Below, piece after piece: positions 1 through 5,290 of a stretch of DNA of 6,167 nucleotides. Made by a program: the position numbers and the translations under genes. The notes below the pieces were generated by a model that saw only the letters and a program-made list of their open reading frames with translations, had not been told where the DNA came from and made no database searches. The stretch comes from Paracoccaceae bacterium. Its GTDB lineage: Bacteria; Pseudomonadota; Alphaproteobacteria; Rhodobacterales; Rhodobacteraceae. Location of the stretch: assembly GCA_006227805.1 (NCBI GenBank), contig SBFT01000103.1, forward strand, positions 1 to 6,167. Direction: 5' to 3'. The stretch's first letter is position 1. Every line of letters begins with the position of its first letter.

Positions 1-330
1 CCGGAGTGGGACAGGTCCTGGATAGGTTTGCCGTTATTGTATCCGAATAATCTCCGGTCGGATTTTCCGATCACGCTGATGGTCGACGACCGCACATTCG
101 AATTGAAGGTCCACGAAGATGGAATAAACGTGGTTCCAAAGGGCGATTGGAGCGCGGTGACCCGCGCCTTACAGGCCGGGCAGCGCATCAAGGTGATCGG
201 AACGGATCAATATACGCGCAAGCAGATGGAAATCGAATTCTCGGCGGTCGGGTTCACAAGCGCCTTGCAGCGTATCGCTTTGCAATGCGACCGAACGGGA
301 GAGTTGTCCCGGTGGATAAACCTGCGATAG
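1..330 (+). CDS. C-terminal part of an IalB-like periplasmic protein (5' end outside window)
   Basis: The reading frame is open from base 1 to the TAG at 328-330, so this is the 3' end of a gene that starts before the window; a TTG at 28 is possible but not needed. What is visible is about 109 residues of alternating strand-like segments, then an amphipathic 'ALQAGQRIKVIG' segment and a 'FSAVGFTSALQRIALQC' ending. That layout (a small beta domain, 'A-L-x-A-G-x-x-(I/L)-x-V', then 'G-F-T-x-A-L' near the C terminus) is what I know from invasion-associated locus B (IalB) and related exported proteins of alphaproteobacteria, which act in the periplasm with poorly defined roles. The family call is inference from this pattern only. 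About 14 residues follow the last cysteine, a slightly longer tail than I expect. GC is about 55%, clearly below the fab genes, which hints at transfer. Confidence 0.55.
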   Translation, partial: PEWDRSWIGLPLLYPNNLRSDFPITLMVDDRTFELKVHEDGINVVPKGDWSAVTRALQAGQRIKVIGTDQYTRKQMEIEFSAVGFTSALQRIALQCDRTGELSRWINLR

Positions 331-394
331 CCGCGCGATATTCAATCGGGGTGAAACGAGTGAAACTCCAATCGGAACCGATCGTGGAACGTGC
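331..394 (+). repeat. Nested short direct repeats in the intergenic gap
   Basis: The 64-bp gap between the two left-hand genes contains CAATCGG at 343-349 and again at 369-375, enclosing GTGAAAC at 351-357 and 360-366. The order is therefore A-B-B-A, all in direct orientation, with the B copies 9 bp apart. It could be a binding site for a regulator of the following gene, or chance in a short AT-richer stretch. The repeats are seen directly; any role is inference. Confidence 0.35.
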
Positions 395-1981
395 ATGAGA
401 AGAACCTGTTCAAGTGCCTTGTTCGCAGGAGTGCTGGCCGCTGGCAGGGCGCTTGTTCCTGCGATGGCGTTTCGACCGAAATCGACCGGCGGCCGGTTCG
501 TTGCATATGCGTGCTGTGTCCTTCTTGCTTTGCCGGGCCTGGCCGCCGCCGACCTGGATGTGGAGGCGTCGGGCGTCCTGTCGGATATCCGGGTCGGCAA
601 GACCGGGCTGGTGGGCGGGGCCAGTGCCGATCTGGAATTCGATCTGGACTACCTGATCCGGGTGTCGGCCCTGATGGGCGCGCCCATCGTGAATTGCGGG
701 CTGCGGGTGCGCGATCTGACCGGGACCGCGCGGATGACGATCCGCGGCCAGCAAAGGACGGTGCCCATCGGCCCCGACAACGAGGCGGGGGTGTCGATCC
801 TGCATCTGGGCTTCGTCCTGCACAACAACGCTGTCCTCATGGATGGAGGGGTGTCGTCGCTGAGCTTCAGGTGCCAGCCGGGCGTCATCGCGCGCGGGGA
901 CAGCCAGCCCTTCAACGTGGCGTCCAACCCGGGGCTGGGGAATTTCTTCTGCGCCAATGCCCGCATGCCCCTGATCGGGGCGCGCAACGACCTGCCCGAC
1001 ATGCTGGGCCCGGACTGGTGCGCCGACCTGGGCGGATCGCCCGTGCCGGCCGAGACGGCCCGCGCGCTCATCGCGGACGGTGTGCTGGACAGCATTGGAT
1101 ACTTCGCGTTCCCGCCGATCGTCGTGGCGCTCGGCATCGGGATCGGGGATCTGGTCGCGGCGGAACGCGAGGTCGTGGCGGCCCTCGAGGAGACGGAGGA
1201 GGAGGGCAAACCCGATCCGGCCAGGGCCGCGATCGAGCGCCTTGTGGCCGAGCGCGCGAAAGGCGCGGCTGCCGCCGAGCCGCAAGACGCGGCTGCCGCA
1301 GAGCCGGTTGCCACGGCGGCCCCCACCAACCCTGCCCAGACGACGCTGGCCCGACTGGCGGCGGACCGACTGCGCGCGCAAGAGGCACCAGCGGCAGCGG
1401 CCGCGACATCGCAACCGGCCGCCGCGACGCCGGGCCTCGGGGCGACACCTGCCCACGTGGCGGAAAAGCCGACCCCGCTGTTCAAGGTCGATCGCTCAAA
1501 GATGATTGTCGAAATCGCCACGGGGACTCGCATCGGGAAACTTCCATGGGGTTACACGCTGATCGACGGCGTTTATCTGATCGACGTGGGACAATTTGGA
1601 ACGAGACATGATTGCGCGGGCGGAAAGGTCGGTATTCCCGCGCTTGACCCACGCACGCTGACAGAGGTGAATCGCTTCGAATTTCCCTGCGCAGGCGGTT
1701 TCGGGCAGATCTTAAGTTGGCGCCAAGGCACTGACGAACAGCCGATGGAATTCCGGCTGCGGGTCTTCGACGGGGCCCGCAGGGAGATGGACCCCGGCCC
1801 GGAACCTGCGCCCTGCACGGGCTTGAAGTTCATGAAGACCGCCGAGATCGACGGGCGCGCCTACAGGCTGGACGCGTCTCTCACGGTCATCGAGGACCTG
1901 GGCCCGGTTAAGCATGCCGAAGGCCGCCACGCAGGAGATGCCCTGTGCCTGCATGCCGTGCCTTCGACGCCGCGCGACTGA
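395..1981 (+). CDS. Uncharacterised exported two-domain protein with Ala/Pro-rich linker
   Basis: I do not recognise this 528-residue protein. From Met24 (ATG at 464) the sequence is a textbook Sec signal peptide: Arg/Lys-containing n-region, hydrophobic core around residues 35-48 and an A-x-A type site near 50-52, giving a mature start near Asp53. The ATG at 395 has a weak GGAA 5 bp upstream, while 464 lacks a well-spaced ribosome site, so the outer start is given although 464 suits export better. Residues 53-250 form one domain with Cys101, 160, 186 and 209. Residues about 255-360 are Glu/Ala then Ala/Pro-rich linker with internal repeats. Residues 361-528 form a second domain with Cys407, 432, 474 and 518. 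Four cysteines in each exported domain suggest disulfides (inference). It is probably periplasmic or secreted; no lipobox or second membrane anchor is evident. It sits where fabA is expected, 116 bp before fabB. Confidence 0.8.
   Translation: MRRTCSSALFAGVLAAGRALVPAMAFRPKSTGGRFVAYACCVLLALPGLAAADLDVEASGVLSDIRVGKTGLVGGASADLEFDLDYLIRVSALMGAPIVNCGLRVRDLTGTARMTIRGQQRTVPIGPDNEAGVSILHLGFVLHNNAVLMDGGVSSLSFRCQPGVIARGDSQPFNVASNPGLGNFFCANARMPLIGARNDLPDMLGPDWCADLGGSPVPAETARALIADGVLDSIGYFAFPPIVVALGIGIGDLVAAEREVVAALEETEEEGKPDPARAAIERLVAERAKGAAAAEPQDAAAAEPVATAAPTNPAQTTLARLAADRLRAQEAPAAAAATSQPAAATPGLGATPAHVAEKPTPLFKVDRSKMIVEIATGTRIGKLPWGYTLIDGVYLIDVGQFGTRHDCAGGKVGIPALDPRTLTEVNRFEFPCAGGFGQILSWRQGTDEQPMEFRLRVFDGARREMDPGPEPAPCTGLKFMKTAEIDGRAYRLDASLTVIEDLGPVKHAEGRHAGDALCLHAVPSTPRD
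1265..1312 (+). repeat. 24-bp tandem duplication in linker of the exported protein
   Basis: Two adjacent 24-bp units, 1265-1288 and 1289-1312, share their first 18 bases with one mismatch and then diverge. They encode AAAAEPQD and AAAAEPVA in the Ala/Pro-rich linker. The unit length is a multiple of three, so the frame is kept; slippage in a flexible linker is the likely origin. Confidence 0.65.
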
Positions 1982-2004
1982 GGCAAGGGGGAACCGGGCG
2001 TCGG

Positions 2005-2038
2005 GGATGGGCGGCGGCGCATGGCCCCGCCCCCATCC
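2005..2038 (+). terminator. GC-rich hairpin between exported-protein gene and fabB
   Basis: Bases 2005-2017 pair with 2027-2038 in a stem of 12 base pairs with a single bulged C at 2012 and a 9-base loop (2018-2026). It begins 23 bp after the TGA of the upstream gene. No T-run follows, so it is not a canonical intrinsic terminator, but its position suggests it ends or attenuates upstream transcription and separates it from fabB. Folding was done by eye. Confidence 0.4.
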
Positions 2039-2041
2039 GCC

Positions 2042-2077
2042 TTGCGCCACCCGGCGGGCCCCTCTAAACAGGCCTGT
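2042..2077 (+). promoter_or_regulatory. Weak candidate fabB promoter and 10-bp palindrome
   Basis: TTGCGC (2042-2047) and TCTAAA (2063-2068), 15 bp apart, are the only sigma70-like hexamers just before fabB, and the match is poor. Overlapping the second is a perfect palindrome ACAGGCCTGT (2068-2077), which would lie near the transcription start and could be an operator. Both readings are tentative. Confidence 0.22.
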
Positions 2078-2097
2078 AGCAAGACAGGAGAGGCCAT

Positions 2098-3327
2098 ATG
2101 CGCAGGGTCGTCGTCACTGGGATGGGCATCGTCTCGTCCATCGGGAACACCGTGGCCGAGGTCGAAGCCTCGCTGCGCGCGGGAACCTCGGGCATCGTCG
2201 CCAGCCCCGAGATGGCCGAACACGGGTTCCGCAGCCAGGTGGCGGGCACGCTGAAGATCGACGTGGCCGACCACATCGACAAGCGCGCCCTGCGCTTCAT
2301 GGGACCCGGCGCCGCCTATGCCCATATCGCCATGGGCCAGGCCATCGCGGATGCGGGGCTGGAGGAGGCCGACATCGTCAATCCGCGCACGGGGCTTGTG
2401 GCGGGGTCGGGCGGGCCGTCGACAAGTGCCATGTTCGCGGCGCATCAGACCGTGCTGAGTTCGGGCGCCACCAAGCGGATCGGGCCGTTTTCGGTGCCGA
2501 AATGCATGTCCTCGACCGTCAGCGCGAACCTGGCCACCGCCTACCGGATCAAGGGGATCAACTATTCGATCACGTCGGCCTGTTCGACCAGCCTGCATTG
2601 CATCGGCAACGCGGCCGAACAGATCATGATGGGCAAGCAGGACGTGATGTTCGCGGGCGGCGGAGAGGAACTGGACTGGACGCTGTCGTGCCTCTTCGAC
2701 GCGATGGGCGCGATGTCCTCGAAATACAACGACACGCCCCAGAAGGCCTCGCGCGCGTTCGATGCGAACCGGGACGGCTTCGTCATCTCGGGCGGCGGCG
2801 GGATCGTCGTGCTGGAGGAGCTGGAGCGCGCGAAGGCGCGCGGCGCGAGGATCTATGCCGAGGTGACGGGATACGCCGCCACCAGCGATGGCCATGACAT
2901 GGTCGCACCCAGCGGCGAGGGCGGCGAGCGCGCGATGCGGCTGGCGCTGTCGACGCTGCCCGAGGGGCGCCGCGTCGGCTATATCAACGCGCATGGCACC
3001 TCGACGCCGGTGGGCGATGTGGGCGAGGTGCAGGCCGTGCGCCGCGTCTTCGGGGAAGGGCAGACGCCGCCCATCAGTTCGACCAAGTCGATGACGGGCC
3101 ATGCCCAGGGCGCGGCGGGCGCGCTGGAGGCGATCTTCAGCCTGATCATGCTGGACCGCGATTTCATCACGCGCTCGATCAACGTCGAGACGCTGGACCC
3201 CGCGCTGCACGCGGCCGAGATCGCGACGGAATACGTGGAACATGCGGGACTGGACAGCGTGATGACCAACAGCTTCGGCTTTGGCGGCACGAACGGGTCG
3301 ATGATCCTGTCGAGATATCTGGGGTAA
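2098..3327 (+). CDS. fabB: Beta-ketoacyl-ACP synthase I (FabB)
   Basis: Condenses malonyl-ACP with acyl-ACP in cytosolic type II fatty acid synthesis; FabB-type enzymes are known for elongating the cis-unsaturated intermediates made by FabA. At 409 residues it has normal length. The thiolase-fold N half starts 'VVVTGMGIVSSIGN'. The nucleophile is Cys162 in 'SACSTSLHCIG', with active-site His299 ('NAHGTSTPVGD'), Lys330 and His335 ('STKSMTGH'), and the C-terminal 'NSFGFGGTN' loop. 'KYNDTPQKASRAFDANRDGF' and 'AGGGEELDW' are FabB rather than FabF signatures. The start is fixed by AGGAG at 2086-2090, 7 bp before the ATG. It is followed after 6 bp by fabI and the two must be cotranscribed. The usual upstream partner fabA is absent here, so it must be encoded elsewhere if this enzyme serves unsaturated fatty acid synthesis. 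Confidence 0.96.
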   Translation: MRRVVVTGMGIVSSIGNTVAEVEASLRAGTSGIVASPEMAEHGFRSQVAGTLKIDVADHIDKRALRFMGPGAAYAHIAMGQAIADAGLEEADIVNPRTGLVAGSGGPSTSAMFAAHQTVLSSGATKRIGPFSVPKCMSSTVSANLATAYRIKGINYSITSACSTSLHCIGNAAEQIMMGKQDVMFAGGGEELDWTLSCLFDAMGAMSSKYNDTPQKASRAFDANRDGFVISGGGGIVVLEELERAKARGARIYAEVTGYAATSDGHDMVAPSGEGGERAMRLALSTLPEGRRVGYINAHGTSTPVGDVGEVQAVRRVFGEGQTPPISSTKSMTGHAQGAAGALEAIFSLIMLDRDFITRSINVETLDPALHAAEIATEYVEHAGLDSVMTNSFGFGGTNGSMILSRYLG

Positions 3328-3333
3328 CGTGTC

Positions 3334-4137
3334 ATGGGCGAAGTGGGCGGCGGCGTACTGGACGGCAAGCGCGGGCTGATCATGGGCGTGGCCAATGACC
3401 GCTCGATCGCCTGGGGCATCGCGAAGGCGCTGCACGAGGCGGGGGCGGAGCTGGCCTTCACCTACCAGGGCGAGGCCTTCGGCAAGCGGCTGGAACCCCT
3501 GGCACAGTCTGTCGGCTCGGATTTCATGGTGGATGTGGATGTCACCGACGACGCCTCGCTGGACGCGGCCTTCGAGGGCCTGGCCGCGCGCTGGCCCTCG
3601 ATCGACTTCCTGGTCCATGCGATCGCCTATTCGGACAAGTCCGAACTGACGGGGCGCTTCCTGAACACCAGCCGGGCGAATTTCAAGAACTCGATGGACA
3701 TCAGCGCCTATTCCTTCATCGAGGTGGCGCGGCGCGCCTATCCTCTGATGAAGGAGGCCGGCGGCACGATGATCACGCTGACCTACCAGGGCAGCATGAA
3801 GGTGGTGCCCAGCTACAACGTGATGGGCGTCGCCAAGGCGGCGCTGGAAGCCAGCACGCGCTACCTGGCCAACGACCTTGGCCCCGACGGGATCCGGGTC
3901 AACGCGATCAGCCCCGGCCCGATGAAGACGCTGGCCGGTGCAGCCATCGGGGGCGCGCGCAAGACCTACAAGCATACCGAGATGAACGCGCCCATGCGCT
4001 CGAACGCGACGCTGGAAGCCGTTGGCGGCACGGCGGTCTATCTGGTGTCGGACGCGGGCCGCTTCACCACGGGCGAGATCATCCATGTCGATGGCGGCTT
4101 CCACATCCTGGGGATGCCGCAGTTCGACAACCTCTGA
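3334..4137 (+). CDS. fabI: Enoyl-ACP reductase [NADH] (FabI)
   Basis: Reduces trans-2-enoyl-ACP to acyl-ACP, the last step of each fatty acid elongation cycle, in the cytosol. The 267-residue SDR protein has the nucleotide-binding 'GVANDRSIAWGIA' near residues 18-30, and the FabI catalytic pattern Tyr151 ('LTYQGS'), Tyr161 and Lys168 in 'YNVMGVAK', matching Tyr146, Tyr156 and Lys163 of the E. coli enzyme. The substrate-loop region 'SPGPMKTLAG' follows at 193-202 and the C terminus carries 'GEIIHVDGGF'. The ATG lies 6 bp after the fabB TAA; the GGGG at 3321-3324 within the end of fabB is the only ribosome-site candidate, so translational coupling is likely. Residue 98 in 'VHAIAYSD' is Ala where E. 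coli has Gly93, the triclosan- and diazaborine-resistance position. A strong hairpin begins directly after its stop codon. Confidence 0.96.
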   Translation: MGEVGGGVLDGKRGLIMGVANDRSIAWGIAKALHEAGAELAFTYQGEAFGKRLEPLAQSVGSDFMVDVDVTDDASLDAAFEGLAARWPSIDFLVHAIAYSDKSELTGRFLNTSRANFKNSMDISAYSFIEVARRAYPLMKEAGGTMITLTYQGSMKVVPSYNVMGVAKAALEASTRYLANDLGPDGIRVNAISPGPMKTLAGAAIGGARKTYKHTEMNAPMRSNATLEAVGGTAVYLVSDAGRFTTGEIIHVDGGFHILGMPQFDNL

Positions 4138-4167
4138 GCGCGCTGGGGCGGGCAGGCCCCGGCGCGT
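4138..4167 (+). terminator. Hairpin immediately after the fabI stop codon
   Basis: Bases 4138-4149 pair with 4156-4167 over 12 positions, 10 Watson-Crick and two G-U, with a 6-base loop GGGCAG. The stem starts on the first base after the fabI TGA. A C-run rather than a T-run follows, so termination may be factor-assisted, or the stem may protect the 3' end of the fabB-fabI message. The pairing is read directly; the function is inferred. Confidence 0.55.
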
Positions 4168-4222
4168 CCCCGGCAAACGCCCCGATTCCGCCGGGATTTC
4201 GCCGTGTTGCCGCCCGAAAGTC

Positions 4223-4255
4223 CTGCAAAACTGCCGCTAATTATTATGGTATTGT
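4223..4255 (+). promoter_or_regulatory. AT-rich promoter-like patch before the small membrane-protein gene
   Basis: In otherwise GC-rich DNA, 4237-4253 is nearly all A/T and includes TATTAT (4242-4247), a 5 of 6 match to the -10 box. The best upstream element, CTGCAA at 4223-4228, is a poor -35 and does not sit at the normal distance from TATTAT; it would be 16 bp from TATGGT (4245-4250). The position, 45-60 bp before the ATG at 4300 and after the fabI hairpin, suits a separate promoter. Confidence 0.4.
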
Positions 4256-4299
4256 GTGCGTCGCGATCATGTCACGCGGCGCCCGGATAAGGCGGTCCG

Positions 4300-4650
4300 A
4301 TGTCGGAAAGCAGGGAACTTGTTCTGGTCAGCCCCCGGCGCGTGGCGATGCGCTGGGCCTTGCGGCTGGCCTTCGTGGTCTTCGGCACCGCGATCGGTCT
4401 GGTCGTCGCCTCCGAGCCGCGCGTGATCGCGGCCGTCCAGCACAGCGCGGCCAGCATCGGGACGCGGCTGGCGGGCGAGGCTCCCAACAAGGAGGCCGTC
4501 ACCGACCGGACGGTGCGCCCCGTCACCCGTGAGGTTAAGGCGTCCGAGCCGATCTTCTCGGCCCAGCGGTTCGAGAACCTGTCCTCGAACCTGCCGCGCG
4601 TGCGCGTGATGCCGGAAAGCAAGGTCAACGTCATCCGCCTGACGCCCTGA
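4300..4650 (+). CDS. Small single-pass membrane protein of unknown function
   Basis: A 116-residue protein that I do not recognise. The first 22 residues carry four arginines after residue 12, followed by a short hydrophobic segment at about 19-37 ('LAFVVFGTAIGLVVA') and then a roughly 78-residue polar, basic tail with no cysteines. By the positive-inside rule the N terminus is cytoplasmic and the tail periplasmic. An AAGG at 4289-4292 lies 7 bp before the ATG, which supports this start; a second ATG at 4348 would begin just before the membrane segment. Codon use is as GC-biased as in fabI, which supports a real gene. It has its own likely promoter and converges with the FKBP gene 20 bp away, so it is not in an operon with either neighbour. 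No function can be given. Confidence 0.72.
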   Translation: MSESRELVLVSPRRVAMRWALRLAFVVFGTAIGLVVASEPRVIAAVQHSAASIGTRLAGEAPNKEAVTDRTVRPVTREVKASEPIFSAQRFENLSSNLPRVRVMPESKVNVIRLTP

Positions 4651-4677
4651 GGGGCGCCGGGCGGCCCGGTTCAGGCG
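4643..4677. terminator. Bidirectional hairpin at the convergent gene junction
   Basis: The 20-bp gap between two convergent genes holds a perfect 5-bp hairpin at 4657-4669 with loop CGG. A second 5-bp hairpin abuts it at 4643-4656 (loop TGAG). Alternatively, 4643-4650 pairs with 4671-4677 with one bulged C, so that the two facing TGA stop codons pair as the outer stem around the first hairpin. It is symmetrical enough to serve both strands. There is no T-run. Confidence 0.45.
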
Positions 4678-5099
4678 ATCTCGACCAGTTCGATCGCGAA
4701 GACCAGGTCGCGGCCCGCCAGCGGGTGGTTGGCGTCCAGCGTGACTTCGGTCTCGCTCACCTCGACGACCGTGACCGGCACGACCTGGCCCTGCGGTGTC
4801 TGCATCTGCAACGCGGTGCCGATGTCGAGCGGGATCTCGGCCGGGATCCCTTCGCGGGGAACGGCCTGGCGCATGGCGGGATTGACCGGGCCATAGGCCG
4901 CGTCGCAGGGCACTTCGACGGTTTTCCGCTCGCCCACGCGCATGCCCGGCAGGGCGGCGTCGAGGCCGGGGATGATCTGGCCCGAGCCCACCTGGAATTG
5001 CAGCGGATCGCGGCCTTCGGAACTGTCGAAGGTGCTGCCATCCGTCAGGGTGCCCGTGTAATGAATACGCACGGTGTCGCCGGTCTTCACCTGGGTCAT
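4671..5099 (-). CDS. FKBP-type peptidyl-prolyl cis-trans isomerase, SlyD-like
   Basis: A 142-residue protein of the FKBP family, which isomerises Xaa-Pro bonds and acts as a folding helper; with no signal peptide it should be cytosolic. The FKBP half has 'IHYTGTL' (12-18), Phe24-Asp25, 'FQVGSGQIIPGLDAALPGM' (35-53) and the 'AYG' motif (68-70). Residues about 71-120 form the inserted flap (IF) chaperone domain seen in SlyD, and 'DANHPLAGRDLVF' (122-134) is the SlyD-type return to the FKBP fold. The His/Cys-rich metal-binding tail of E. coli SlyD is absent, since the protein ends at 'ELVEIA'. The frame extends upstream to 5264, but those 55 residues are Arg/Cys-rich and unlike the family, so the ATG at 5099 is chosen; its ribosome site (GGA about 7 bp upstream) is weak. 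It diverges from the HAD gene across a 191-bp gap whose only AT-rich block is at 5191-5199. Confidence 0.92.
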   Translation of the reverse strand: MTQVKTGDTVRIHYTGTLTDGSTFDSSEGRDPLQFQVGSGQIIPGLDAALPGMRVGERKTVEVPCDAAYGPVNPAMRQAVPREGIPAEIPLDIGTALQMQTPQGQVVPVTVVEVSETEVTLDANHPLAGRDLVFAIELVEIA

Positions 5100-5290
5100 G
5101 TCTGTCCGATCTGTTGGGGGAGTGTCGATGAGGCCGCAGCAACATGCGGGTTCTCGGGGTTCGGCCGCCAGCCTGCGGGATCGGTCCGCGAATGTAAAGC
5201 GCGCGGGGGGCGAAAGGCGGCGCACTGCCGATCGCGTCTTCCGGCCCCCTGCCCCTTGTGCCAAGTTGACCCCGAAGCGGGAGGGCGCAG

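Noticed and set aside
28..30. TTG at 28 as the true start of the first gene
   Set aside because: The frame is open to base 1, there is no ribosome site before it, and the homologous proteins are longer, so the gene most likely begins upstream of the window.
410..1533. Minus-strand frames (348 and 294 codons) opposite the exported-protein gene
   Set aside because: Low-complexity Arg/Ala/Ser products with no motif; shadows of the GC-rich coding strand.
391..1611. 406-codon plus-strand frame overlapping the exported-protein gene
   Set aside because: Its product is almost only Gly, Arg and Ala in the middle, with no domain pattern. The overlapping frame has a signal peptide and balanced composition.
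1861..4176. 771-codon open frame on the minus strand opposite fabB and fabI
   Set aside because: It lies fully antisense to two certain genes, is Arg/His/Gly/Ala-rich with no recognisable motif, and long antisense frames are expected when third codon positions are mostly G or C.
4254..4532. 92-codon frame overlapping the small membrane protein
   Set aside because: Gly/Arg-rich without pattern; the 4300 frame has a better ribosome site and a clear membrane segment.
5100..5264. Longer start (5264) for the FKBP gene, adding 55 residues
   Set aside because: The extra part is Arg/Pro-rich with a CCC run and does not resemble a signal peptide or family extension; FKBP homology begins right at the ATG at 5099.
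5266..5271. TTGACC as a -35 box for the dehalogenase gene
   Set aside because: Only about 20 bp remain to the start codon, too little room for a -10 box and a leader carrying the ribosome site.
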